NCBI GenBank assembly: GCA_015075005.1
Contig: JABTVC010000002.1
Span: 124,001 to 188,000 of the forward strand
DNA from: Planctomycetia bacterium
Lineage (GTDB): Bacteria; Planctomycetota; Brocadiia; Brocadiales; Brocadiaceae
Length of the DNA: 64,000 nt
Direction of reading: 5' to 3'
Part shown: in pieces, positions 54,054 through 61,454 of the stretch
Layout of the letters: each line of letters opens with the position of its first letter
Position numbering within the stretch: position 1 is the first letter of the stretch
Translations under genes and position numbers: made by a program
Notes under the pieces: model-generated
What the model was told of the DNA's origin: nothing
What the model saw: the letters and a program-made list of their open reading frames with translations, nothing else
Databases searched by the model: none

Positions 54054-55193
54054 ATGCCGAATCCCAATGTAATCGTTTCAATCATAAAAGGTTTTGAACC
54101 TTCTGTAGCGCGTGCCTTGGCGGAAAAGCTGCGCGTTGAAGGCGGCGTCACGATACAACTGGAAGAGGGGCGCCAGGCGCGCCTGGACCCTGACAATCCT
54201 CGCTCCACGGGTTACTTGCAAGTCTTGGAGGGGCTGAGCAAGCAGCGGCTACCGGTCTATCTGGAGCTCGATCCACAAACGCAAACCATCACTCAATTGC
54301 TCATTCCGCATGTCACCCGTGTCGTCGGTTTAAAGCCGCTCGAAGGGGGATTGCTAGGAGTTGAACTGGAGTTCTCGCACGCACGCCACGTGTTGCGGCA
54401 GGACCAGGCGAACTATGGTGAGTTGGAAAAACAACTGCGCGAGGCTGAGGCCAGCGCCAAACCGGTCATCGTGTCCGAAGATGATTACCACAACATCATC
54501 GACGTACGCCCGTTTGTCCCGAGCCCTGACGGCCCCGAGGTGCCGTCTCGTCCCTTTCCACTGCTAGCTCCACGCATTAAGACGTCACCGCTGTATTGGC
54601 TAAAGGATTTCTCCTACAAGTTCTGGTACTGGTGCTGGTGGCCTTGGTGGTGGTTCAAGTGCCGCTGTATTTCGAAAAAGAAGGCACAGCAGGTGTTTAA
54701 CACCATGAAGGCCACTAGTTGTGATCCGCTTACCGTACCTGCACCATGCATTCCGTTTCTTTATCCCGATGATGGCTGCTGGGCGCGGGCGCATGAGATG
54801 TGCCGTCTGATGATAAACATGGGACTGTCGCCGAAGAAGGTATGGATACAAGGCAGCCTACACGTCAATACCGCCAACAATCCAAACTGTGGGGTATTTT
54901 GGGGTTGGCATGTGGCGCCAATCTTATGCGTGCGCTCCTGCTTTTTTTTTACGAAGACCATGGTGATCGACCCGTCGCTGTTCGATACGCCGGTTACCAA
55001 GCCAGTGTGGAAGAGTATACAGGGCGATCCAGGCGCAAGCCTAACCGACAGCGCTGCCTCGATTTACTACCTGTGGGGCAACATCACTGATCCGAGTTAT
55101 ACGGAGACCAATTTCTATCTTAACTACTACAGGCTGCAGCTGCAGAACCGCGCAAACCAATACGGACCACCGCCATACGCAAATTGCCCGTAA
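54054..55193 (+). CDS. Cassette-encoded protein-glutaminase-like (papain-fold deamidase) protein
   Basis: A 379-residue protein with a strong GGAGGT site. Residues ~1-155 form an N-terminal domain I cannot place. A Pro-rich linker and a strikingly aromatic stretch (FWYWCWWPWWWFKC, 190-203) follow. The C-terminal domain shows PDDGCWARAHEM (Cys242), WGWHVAPILC (His286) and VIDPSLFD (Asp306). This is the order and context of the Cys-His-Asp triad in protein glutaminase-like deamidases, which convert Gln side chains of proteins to Glu. It has no signal peptide. GC content is visibly higher than in neighbouring genes. It occupies the second cassette. Confidence 0.65.
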   Translation: MPNPNVIVSIIKGFEPSVARALAEKLRVEGGVTIQLEEGRQARLDPDNPRSTGYLQVLEGLSKQRLPVYLELDPQTQTITQLLIPHVTRVVGLKPLEGGLLGVELEFSHARHVLRQDQANYGELEKQLREAEASAKPVIVSEDDYHNIIDVRPFVPSPDGPEVPSRPFPLLAPRIKTSPLYWLKDFSYKFWYWCWWPWWWFKCRCISKKKAQQVFNTMKATSCDPLTVPAPCIPFLYPDDGCWARAHEMCRLMINMGLSPKKVWIQGSLHVNTANNPNCGVFWGWHVAPILCVRSCFFFTKTMVIDPSLFDTPVTKPVWKSIQGDPGASLTDSAASIYYLWGNITDPSYTETNFYLNYYRLQLQNRANQYGPPPYANCP

Positions 55194-55311
55194 CTGAAAA
55201 TAATTGGTATCGAAAAAACGAAAATCAAAAGGGGTCGGTGACAAATGATATTTAGTATCGTACTCAGTTGTTATCGACTTCTTTGTCCATGAATTAGATT
55301 ACAGATATAGG

Positions 55312-55378
55312 TTATAACAATTCTCTCCAGCCGACGTCGGCGCTAACGCGCCACCTCGGCTGAGCTCGATCGTGAGAG
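55312..55378 (+). repeat. attC site 2 (degenerate)
   Basis: Inverse core TTATAAC (55312-55318), inner arms CAGCCGACGT and CTCGGCTGAGC like those of attC site 3, and a mutated core GTGAGAG (55372-55378) in place of GTTAGAG. It separates the glutaminase-like and nuclease-like cassettes. Confidence 0.6.
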
Positions 55379-55394
55379 CGCACGGGGAGGAATA

Positions 55395-56099
55395 GTGAAG
55401 CGCATTTTTGTACCAACTAAAACAGGCACTGATTGGCAGCATCTGCTTGGGAAACCCAAACTGCACTGGAAGAAGGGCCGATCTGCCATGTCCGCAGCAG
55501 CATGTTGGGAAGAAAGTCAGCCTCGGCTTCCAGCGGAGATCACGCAGGTTCTCGAGGCTGGAAAAGACCCATCACTATCGGAACTACAACTGTTGGTGGC
55601 AATCCCAGAATGGGAAGTAGAACTGCACGGTGGAAATAATGCTTCGCAGACCGACATCCTTGCCATAACGAGAAATCAGTCCGGCCTAGTAATTATCGGA
55701 GTCGAAGCAAAGGTAGATGAACCATTTGTACCTACACTTGAAGAAAAGAAAACTAAAGCCACTCAAAATCAGCTGAGCCGGATCGACTATCTTGAAAAAG
55801 AGCTGGGACGAACCGTACCATTCGGAAACCATATCCGGTATCAACTTTTACACAGGACCGTTTCCGTAATTTTAACCGCACGTGCATTTCATGCACCTAT
55901 AGCAGTTATGATGGTTCATTCATTCAGCTCTTCCTCGAAATGGCGTGAAAACTTTGAGGCTTTTTGTCAAGAACTCGGTTGTACTTCCCTGTCGGAAGAT
56001 TTGCGCGAAGTTCCGAACATTGAAGGGCAAAGACTGATTCTCGGCTGGTGTAAAGGTAATGAAAAATATTTAAACATCGAGTTGCCAGGTGCGCTATAA
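55395..56099 (+). CDS. Cassette-encoded PD-(D/E)XK-like protein
   Basis: A 234-residue protein. The segment GGNNASQTDILAITR, then LVIIGVEAKVDEPF (Asp near 86, Glu-Ala-Lys near 103-105) matches the D...ExK core of PD-(D/E)XK nucleases. Later regions (FGNHIRYQLLHRTVSVILTA; MVHSFSSSSKWRENFEAFC) resemble uncharacterised proteins of this fold in integrons and defence islands. No DNA-binding domain is seen. An attC begins within its stop codon, as is common for cassettes. Confidence 0.6.
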   Translation: MKRIFVPTKTGTDWQHLLGKPKLHWKKGRSAMSAAACWEESQPRLPAEITQVLEAGKDPSLSELQLLVAIPEWEVELHGGNNASQTDILAITRNQSGLVIIGVEAKVDEPFVPTLEEKKTKATQNQLSRIDYLEKELGRTVPFGNHIRYQLLHRTVSVILTARAFHAPIAVMMVHSFSSSSKWRENFEAFCQELGCTSLSEDLREVPNIEGQRLILGWCKGNEKYLNIELPGAL

Positions 56100-56152
56100 C
56101 CAGGCGCTCCAGCCGACGCCAAAAAGTGGCGCGGCTGAGCGCAACGTTATGA
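56094..56152 (+). repeat. attC site 3
   Basis: A compact, well-conserved 59-base site: inverse core CTATAAC, arms GCGCTCCAGCCG and CGGCTGAGCGC with an inner GACGCC/GGCGC stem, and core GTTATGA (56146-56152). Confidence 0.85.
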
Positions 56153-56173
56153 GTAGGATGATAAGGAGGCAAG

Positions 56174-56890
56174 ATGAATCAAATTAATATTCAATATTAC
56201 AAGACCAGGATTGGAGATATAATATTAGGTTCTTTTGATGGGAGACTATGCTTGCTTGATTATAGGTATAGGAGAATGAGGGCAACAGTCGATAATCGAA
56301 TCAAAAAGGGCCTAGCGGCTGATTTTGTAGAAAAAAATGATGATGTGTTGTCAAAAGCAAGAGTGCAACTTGATGAGTATCTTAATGGAGATAGAATAAG
56401 TTTTGATATCCCAGTATTAATGGTAGGGACTGATTTCCAGAAAAGGGTATGGGAAGCTTTAATGAAAATTCCTTACGGTAAGACTGCTTCTTATTTATAT
56501 ATAGCGAAGTTCATTAATAAAGAAAAAGCTGTGAGAGCCGTTGCAGGTGCAAATGGAGCAAATTCAATTAGCTTGATTATTCCTTGTCATCGAATAATAG
56601 GAAGTAAGGGGGAACTTGTTGGTTATGGTGGCGGGGTACCAGTAAAAAAACGGTTATTGAAGCTTGAGCAAAACAACTCAGGCTTAAGTGATAATGAGAA
56701 ATACAATTTCATTGGAAGTAAAAACATAAAGTATGATGGTGTATTCTTTACCGCTGTAAAAACAACAGGTATATACTGCAAGCCATCTTGTAGTGCAAAA
56801 AAGCCCAATAGAGAAAATGTCATATTTTATGATACAAAAAAAGAGGCTACTGAAAATGGCTATAGACCCTGTAAGGTTTGTAAGCCATAA
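56174..56890 (+). CDS. O6-alkylguanine-DNA alkyltransferase fused to an Ada zinc domain
   Basis: Residues 1-165 are an Ogt-type alkyltransferase with the acceptor motif IIPCHRIIG (Cys138) and YGKTASYLYIAK. The C-terminus (about 180-238) is an Ada N-domain-like Cys4 zinc motif (GIYCKPSC and PCKVCKP). The domain order is reversed relative to E. coli Ada and the AraC-type helix-turn-helix is missing. It would repair O6-methylguanine and could sense phosphotriesters. The gene is AT-rich compared with the cassette before it, as expected for independently acquired cassettes. Confidence 0.88.
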   Translation: MNQINIQYYKTRIGDIILGSFDGRLCLLDYRYRRMRATVDNRIKKGLAADFVEKNDDVLSKARVQLDEYLNGDRISFDIPVLMVGTDFQKRVWEALMKIPYGKTASYLYIAKFINKEKAVRAVAGANGANSISLIIPCHRIIGSKGELVGYGGGVPVKKRLLKLEQNNSGLSDNEKYNFIGSKNIKYDGVFFTAVKTTGIYCKPSCSAKKPNRENVIFYDTKKEATENGYRPCKVCKP

Positions 56891-56894
56891 AAAC

Positions 56895-57019
56895 TCATAA
56901 CAAGCGCACGAAGTCAACCACCAATAACTATGCGATTTGGTATTTATCGAGGCTGCCGATTCAAGCTTATATTGCAAGTGTAACGCACAGATAGTGGTTG
57001 CTTATGCGTGTCGTTAGAC
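56895..57019 (+). repeat. attC site 4
   Basis: Inverse core TCATAAC (56895-56901), core GTTAGAC (57013-57019) and partially complementary arms (AAGCGCACGAAGTCAACC against GGTTGCTTATGCGTGTC). About 125 bases in total, the long attC class. Confidence 0.65.
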
Positions 57020-57032
57020 AGGCAGGCCATCT

Positions 57033-57189
57033 ATGGGATTTACGCCCGACAAAGTCGTGCCTTGGGGGCGTTCGTATAACGAATACGTCAGGGAGAAGCG
57101 AGAGGGCTACATCTTAAATAATAAATATTTCTTTATCTGTATTATTTTATTGCTCAATTTTTTATGCTGCACCAACTCGGCGTTCATTT
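57033..57189 (+). pseudogene. Truncated cassette gene: start of a SAM-dependent methyltransferase
   Basis: Fourteen bases after the attC 4 core, ATG 57033 opens MGFTPDKVVPWGRSYNEYVR, the characteristic N-terminus of a small methyltransferase family. Homology ends there (near 57092) and the frame runs on without similarity to a stop. This is where the left-hand cassette array breaks off. Confidence 0.55.
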
Positions 57190-57375
57190 AATTACATTTC
57201 ATCGTAATTGCTGCGCCTGTTATTCCACCAAAAAATACGCCAAGATTCTTGCATGACATCCCGCTAAGGTCTCTGGCAATATAGATTGCAATTGTGCGTA
57301 CCGTGTTGCCTTTCCGTCCCTTCCTCTGTATCTGTTCTTCGCTACACCCAAATTCATTAGAACGGCAAAAGGGGT
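57188..57375 (-). pseudogene. REP-associated (RAYT/IS200-like) transposase C-terminal fragment A
   Basis: Minus-strand translation gives EEQIQRKGRKGNTVRTIAIY, then ARDLSGMSCKNLGVFFGGIT and GAAITMKCN before a stop. This is the DnaA-like helix-turn-helix found at the C-terminus of REP-associated tyrosine transposases. The catalytic part is absent. The adjacent AAAAGGGGTCAGGTCTTT (about 57367) is a sequence commonly seen next to such genes. Confidence 0.5.
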
Positions 57376-57391
57376 CAGGTCTTTAATCTTG

Positions 57392-57649
57392 CTATTTATT
57401 ATAAAAGAGGATTCTTTTTAACAGTCTGCTTACGGTTGAATAATGCAGCCACAGATAATCAGCCACTTCCCGCTGGCTATACCTGTACTTTTCAACCGAA
57501 TCTACTACTTTTACGTTTCTTTCTCGTCTCTTACTTCCTGTCTTCTTATTGAATACTGTTTCCAGACAAGGTCTTCCAGCGAATCTCTGATGTCCTGGAA
57601 TTTCTTCTATCTTGTTAGATTTTTTCTTTATCGAATATACGTTTTCCAT
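57392..57649 (-). pseudogene. REP-associated (RAYT/IS200-like) transposase C-terminal fragment B
   Basis: GHQRFAGRPCLETVF, then KYRYSQREVADYLWLHYSTV and SRLLKRI, the terminal helix-turn-helix of another subgroup of RAYT proteins. It is only the last quarter of a full gene. It overlaps the end of the toxin gene at 57615. A short open frame remains, but no nuclease motif. Confidence 0.5.
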
Positions 57650-57911
57650 GTATTACGGTAAGAATATGAATCTCATTTGCTTTGATTTCATAAACGATGC
57701 GATATTGGAAAACAAATAATTCTCTCGTAAATTCATTGCCAACTTCTGGCACGACTCTGCCTATTTTGGGGTGTTGGATTTGCGACTGAGGGGCTTCAAA
57801 TATTTTTTGAATTGTAGATTCAGCATAAAACTCAGAATCTCTTGCGATAAACTCCCCAATTGCCTCTATATCTTCTAAAGCGTCAGGCGACCAAATTATT
57901 TCATAATCCAT
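57615..57911 (-). CDS. ParE/RelE-family toxin
   Basis: Ninety-eight residues with the type II toxin fold: DYEIIWSPDALEDIEAIGEF, then PKIGRVVPEVG, FQYRIVYEIKANEIHILTVI and HGKRIF. The frame is intact. Its start overlaps the antitoxin gene by 16 bases, so the two are translationally coupled. ParE-type toxins poison gyrase and RelE-type ones cleave mRNA; the sequence does not settle which. Confidence 0.88.
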   Translation of the reverse strand: MDYEIIWSPDALEDIEAIGEFIARDSEFYAESTIQKIFEAPQSQIQHPKIGRVVPEVGNEFTRELFVFQYRIVYEIKANEIHILTVIHGKRIFDKEKI

Positions 57912-58084
57912 TTTGAAAGTCGAACTTTGGCTTCCTCGTTGGAAATACCTTTGCCGTCTTTTATGGATTCTTGGCCTTTTCTGATCTTTTCTAGTACATA
58001 AAGATGGTATTGGATGTCTTCCAGTGTGGAGTCTTCCGGCAAGTGATGAATCATTTTTGCAATGTTGTCTTTTAAAGTACTCAT
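57896..58084 (-). CDS. Antitoxin of the ParE-like module
   Basis: Sixty-two residues from ATG 58084 (MSTLKDNIAKMIHHLPEDST; LEDIQYHLYVLEKIRKGQES; ISNEEAKVRLSKWIMK). The pattern is common in short antitoxins preceding ParE toxins. An earlier in-frame ATG at 58159 is possible but lacks antitoxin-like sequence. Confidence 0.8.
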   Translation of the reverse strand: MSTLKDNIAKMIHHLPEDSTLEDIQYHLYVLEKIRKGQESIKDGKGISNEEAKVRLSKWIMK

Positions 58085-58175
58085 GTTAATATTATAGGAA
58101 GTTTCCCCTATAGGATGAAGTAAAATCTTACGATAGAATTCTGCGGCTGCTTTAGCCATCCGCAGGAATGATTTG

Positions 58176-58486
58176 TTAGATGCTCTCTATTCCCTTTTTT
58201 ATTAAATCAAGGCTTCTCTTGCCATGAATTACAGCAATGATCACTATCTTTTTTCCCTCAACAAGATAAATGATTTTGTATGGGAATCTTTTAATGAGAT
58301 GTTTTCTTGTCTCTTTGTATTCTATCGGATGGACATCAGGATTTCTTTTTATAAAGTTTATTCCCGCATCAACCTGCAAAAGGAAATCATATCCTAATCC
58401 TGTCCTGTCCTGTTATCTTCATACCAGGAAAAAGCTTCCTTTAAGTCATGTTCAGCTTCAGGTCTGACAATGACTCTATATTTCAT
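58176..58486 (-). pseudogene. ParE-family toxin broken by a 5-base tandem repeat
   Basis: ATG 58486 opens MKYRVIVRPEAEHDLKEAFS, then WYEDNRTGQD and a stop. After removing one CCTGT unit (58399-58413 holds three in a row on the + strand) the frame continues GLGYDFLLQVDAG and on to HGKRSLDL at the 58176 end. Full length would be about 101 residues, normal for ParE. The start overlaps the antitoxin stop as ATGA. Slippage at the repeat could switch the toxin on and off. Confidence 0.8.
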
Positions 58487-58704
58487 TGTCTGTCTACAAT
58501 CCTTTTATACACATCATCCCACGGAGAGCCTAATTCAGGGTTTTGGTGATATTTCTCCAATCGTGCATCAATTATTTTTTTCTCCTCTTCGGTTAGTTCA
58601 ACAGAAGCTGCTTTTGCGATTATTGTATCCCAAATATCCTCTATCAATTGAATTCTTTCCGATATCGATAATTCAAGAGCATCCGTTGCAGCTATTTTTT
58701 TCAT
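58483..58704 (-). CDS. Addiction-module antitoxin (CHP02574-like)
   Basis: Seventy-three residues: ALELSISERIQLIEDIWDTI and PELGSPWDDVYKRI, as in the putative addiction module component family that accompanies ParE toxins. ATG 58704 is preferred because AAAGGAG precedes it; the ATG 18 bases upstream contains that site. Intact although its toxin is frameshifted. Confidence 0.88.
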   Translation of the reverse strand: MKKIAATDALELSISERIQLIEDIWDTIIAKAASVELTEEEKKIIDARLEKYHQNPELGSPWDDVYKRIVDRQ

Positions 58705-58728
58705 AGTTATTTCTCCTTTCATATTTGT

Positions 58729-58860
58729 ATCTAACGCCCGGCATCACCTGCGGCGGGGTGAAGTCAGAACCAGCTTCTGGACTTGAGATAACCTTCTAAA
58801 TCGCTGGAATCTATGGGCGGAAAGAATCCTCCGCCGTCAGGGTGCAAGCCAATGTTAGCG
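58729..58860 (-). repeat. attC site 5
   Basis: Between ATCTAAC (58729-58735) and GTTAGCG (58854-58860): outer arms CGCCCGGCATCACCTGCGGC and the partially complementary GCCGTCAGGGTGCAAGCC. About 132 bases. It lies between the antitoxin and caspase-like cassettes of the right, minus-strand array. Confidence 0.75.
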
Positions 58861-59097
58861 GGCTTTTGTATCTTCAGGACTTAATCTGCGGCCCATCTAT
58901 ACTCAAAATCTTCTATTCCCAAAGTTAGCGTCTGGTTCTGTGGACTAAAAACTCTGCTTTGTGGCTTGGGTTCCGGCCATAATCAAAGGCATATAGTAGC
59001 TTTCTGCAAATCAGGTTCATAATTCAGAGATGGGTTTTCTCTTTCGAGGGCAAGATCATATCTTCTGCGTATTTCATCTTTGTCAATTACCGATATT

Positions 59098-59886
59098 CTA
59101 GAAGACTGTATTTCCGTTTCCCCCAACAACGAGATCTGTCTCCGCAACCTTTGAATTCGTGACAAAATCGACACCATCAGGAACTTGCACTTCTTTCTCG
59201 CAAATCTTGAAGGGGTCTGTTAGTGTTGGACATGGATATGGCACTTTGACTTTCTTATAACGTACACGCGTGGTAAGGGGGTAAATTGCCGAATAAAAAG
59301 GTATGGTTGCTTGATAGGCGTTTTTTGCAGCATCTTTTACCTTCTGACCATTTAACCAGTTGTGTACGAAAAAGGTGGTCATTGGCTCCGGCATATAGTC
59401 ATTCATTCTTGAGCCAACGGAGGCCTTTGCACCAATTGCAATCCAGTCATCATTTAATGTGGAGCCATAGCAGTTGCACATGTAGACCATTCGCAAGTTG
59501 AGTGCGTTAACACCCAGAGAATTCGCATCTGTTAGCAGACTTCTAATATTACCGCCAGAGCCGCCGCTTAAATTCGGTCGTTTTTTCATCACAAGATTCT
59601 CGCTTGATCCATGTCCAAGTACGATAAGATCAATTGTGCGATTCTTCTTCGTCTCAGTCACTAAAGCACTGAGTAGATTTGCGCGGGAGCAAAGATTGTC
59701 TGTAAGTAAGTGGACAACGTCATAGCGGTTGTTAGATTGAAGCGTTGTCTTTACATCCTCGAAGGTTACTGTCAATCCATCAATAACAGCGAAGATTGCA
59801 TCTTGTAAGGGAGCAGGGACTACACCCGGCAACTCAACGCGACCCGAATTCTCTTGTAGAACTATTAACGCTTTGTTGGTGCTCAT
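59098..59886 (-). CDS. Cassette-encoded caspase-like (clan CD) protein
   Basis: A 262-residue protein. IDLIVLGHGSSENL (His92) and NLRMVYMCNCYGS (Cys137) reproduce the two catalytic blocks of clan CD peptidases: a hydrophobic strand followed by H-G, and a second strand followed by Cys. CHAT and caspase-like proteins have the same layout. No other enzyme motif is seen. The remaining C-terminus has paired CP/CE cysteines (YPCPTLTDPFKICEKE). AGAAGGAGAAC precedes the ATG. It is 12 bases after the gene at 59899-60321, in the same cassette. Such peptidases often act in regulated proteolysis or cell suicide; here that is inference. Confidence 0.6.
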   Translation of the reverse strand: MSTNKALIVLQENSGRVELPGVVPAPLQDAIFAVIDGLTVTFEDVKTTLQSNNRYDVVHLLTDNLCSRANLLSALVTETKKNRTIDLIVLGHGSSENLVMKKRPNLSGGSGGNIRSLLTDANSLGVNALNLRMVYMCNCYGSTLNDDWIAIGAKASVGSRMNDYMPEPMTTFFVHNWLNGQKVKDAAKNAYQATIPFYSAIYPLTTRVRYKKVKVPYPCPTLTDPFKICEKEVQVPDGVDFVTNSKVAETDLVVGGNGNTVF

Positions 59887-59898
59887 GTTGTTCTCCTT

Positions 59899-60321
59899 CT
59901 AAATGATATAGCGATCCCACCGCTCGCTGTCTAAATACTGAACGCCGGGGCCGCCATCTTCAATATGCCACCACTTTATAATTGTTTCTTTTTGCCTGAT
60001 GACGAGCGCCGGCTTCTCTCCGACCATCTCGACCAGCCAGGTACCTTCGAAGGAACGCTTCTCCTCCGACGGGATGCTGTAGCCACCGCCCGATACCGAA
60101 CGAAACTCCGTGGTGTCGAAGCGGAACGTGCCGTTCGCGAACAAAAATAGAGCGCGCTTTTTCTGGGATGACGAGAAGACGCCTGAAACACCGCCACCGA
60201 CATTGGAGTCTGTCCGCCGTAACACCTTGCCCTCCAAGAGCTGCGTCAAGCGCTCCAACGTGCGCCTGCGCTCCAATACATCCTTTAGTTTGCGAAGTGG
60301 ATCCTTATCCTGAGGCATCAT
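59899..60321 (-). CDS. Cassette-encoded partner protein of unknown function
   Basis: 140 residues (the second of two adjacent ATGs has better spacing to GAGGGAG). A short N-terminal helix (LRKLKDVLERRRTLERLTQL) is followed by a beta-rich domain with GVSGVFSSSQKKRALFLFAN, YSIPSEEKRSFEGTWLVEMV and IIKWWHIEDGG, reminiscent of lipocalin-like or single-sheet binding domains. I recognise no family. Cotranscription with the caspase-like gene suggests a regulator, substrate or sensor. Confidence 0.6.
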   Translation of the reverse strand: MMPQDKDPLRKLKDVLERRRTLERLTQLLEGKVLRRTDSNVGGGVSGVFSSSQKKRALFLFANGTFRFDTTEFRSVSGGGYSIPSEEKRSFEGTWLVEMVGEKPALVIRQKETIIKWWHIEDGGPGVQYLDSERWDRYII

Positions 60322-60367
60322 CTCCCTCGTTCATTTAATGCCCGCCCCGTTTCACTGGCGAACGTAT

Positions 60368-60454
60368 GCATAACCTGCGGGGCGAACTGGCGCGGGCCGT
60401 GCGCACGCACGGGCCGTGACAGGTCGAACCGTCAGGTTCATGCGCTGGTTAGCT
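60368..60454 (-). repeat. attC/attI-like site 6
   Basis: GCATAAC (60368-60374) and GTTAGCT (60448-60454) flank a GC-rich region with a strong inner hairpin (CGGGCCGTGCG and CGCACGGGCC). It lies between the right intI remnant and the first minus-strand cassette, where attI or a preceding attC would be. Confidence 0.65.
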
Positions 60455-60596
60455 GCTCATGTGCTTGTACCACACTCAATAAGGTTTGTAGACTATTTGC
60501 CGACACATTAACTAATTGGCATAACAATGTCAAGTTTTTAATGAGTAAAAACTCAACTGTCAAATGTAAAATATTACCAAGAAAGAGGGGTAATCT

Positions 60597-60850
60597 ATGG
60601 ACAAACCTAAATTACTGGATCAGGTGCGTGATGCAATCCGGGTAAAGCACTACAGTATGAGAACCGAAGAGGCGTATGTGCCTTGGATTAAACGATTTAT
60701 CTTTCGCACTTGCAAAATAATATCCAAATGCCGAAAGGGAATTTGCCTGGCAATAGGTATTTCCTGTTTCCAATCGCTCTATTGACCCGATATCAGGGAG
60801 AGAACGCAGGCATCATATTTATGAAACAGTTTTACAAAAGGCGGTAAAGA
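60597..60850 (+). pseudogene. Integron integrase (IntI) pseudogene, right copy, internally deleted
   Basis: With an AGAGGGG site, ATG 60597 opens [20 protein letters not shown] and [16 protein letters not shown], the classical IntI N-terminus. The sequence then jumps to ALAK[22 protein letters not shown] and [20 protein letters not shown], then LQKAVK. This is the IntI-specific region carrying the RRHH-type motif that distinguishes integron integrases from other tyrosine recombinases. The central core is deleted and two stops interrupt it. Its 5' end faces left, towards the minus-strand cassettes. Confidence 0.85.
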
Positions 60851-60935
60851 TGTACGGAGTCCTCTGGATGGTTTATAGCATTACTCTGCAAAAACTTCTT
60901 TTTTTTGCAAGTTTTTTTGTGTCATAAAAAATTAA

Positions 60936-60998
60936 AAGTGTCTAAAGTTATGGATAATAAATAATTTTTTAAAGTAAGCCATTAACTTTAGGCACTTT
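60936..60998. repeat. Short inverted repeat, MITE-like
   Basis: AAGTGTCTAAAGTTA (60936-60950) and TAACTTTAGGCACTT (60983-60997) are complementary with one mismatch around a 32-base AT-rich loop. It sits just outside the integron region and could be a miniature element or a terminal repeat remnant. Confidence 0.5.
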
Positions 60999-61095
60999 GG
61001 TTGCGGCATAGCCGCGTCAGGCATACACGGCCTGCCGCAGTGTTTCTCATGTTCCGTTAAAATATAATCACGGTCAAGCAGCAAGAGATTTTCGA

Positions 61096-61272
61096 CTATT
61101 TCTTGCGATAGATGTTCATGCCGATCTTTTCTTCGCGGGCAGGAATGGTGACGTTTCCTTCCGTTGATGCAATAAGGATGCTCTTGCCAGACGAAGAAGG
61201 GCCGAATTCTTTTGATAGGTCTACCTTTATGGTAAGTATGTTTCCTTCTACAGAAAATTCTACGTTTTTCAT
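61096..61272 (-). CDS. Conserved small protein of unknown function
   Basis: Fifty-eight residues from ATG 61272, preceded by GAGAAAGG; a longer frame upstream lacks coding character. The sequence KVDLSKEFGPSSSGKSILIA, then STEGNVTIP and KIGMNIYRK resembles a small, widespread family of unknown function. It is beta-rich, without a signal peptide. It lies 180 bases from glyS on the same strand. Confidence 0.65.
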   Translation of the reverse strand: MKNVEFSVEGNILTIKVDLSKEFGPSSSGKSILIASTEGNVTIPAREEKIGMNIYRKK

Positions 61273-61332
61273 ATACGAAACCTTTCTCTCAAAAATTATG
61301 TATGAATAGTTTTGTAATAAATTAGGCACGAA

Positions 61333-61357
61333 CACGGACAAACAAGGTTTGTCCGTG
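61333..61357. repeat. Hairpin between glyS and the small protein gene
   Basis: CACGGACAAAC and GTTTGTCCGTG are perfect complements around AAG, within a longer GGCAC...GTGCC context. There is no T run on either side, so a repeat is at least as likely as a terminator. Confidence 0.5.
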
Positions 61358-61454
61358 CCACCCTGAATCCCGCTTTTGAGACGTTTAGACAATGCCGGTT
61401 CGTCTGCTTTTTTGCCCTGTTACTGAGGACAGAATTGCTCCGTCATTTTGAAAT

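Noticed and set aside
58140-58182. GTTAGAT core-like site between the two toxin modules
   Set aside because: The GTTA falls on the toxin stop codon and no matching inverse core or arms are found, so I do not call an attC here.
58399-58413. Tandem repeat considered as a CRISPR or larger array
   Set aside because: Only three 5-base units; no spaced repeats of CRISPR size are seen anywhere in the window.
58983-59177. 64-codon open frame at the end of the caspase-like gene
   Set aside because: It overlaps the gene in another frame, has no ribosome-binding site, and could at most be a frameshifted tail. The annotated end VVGGNGNTVF looks natural.
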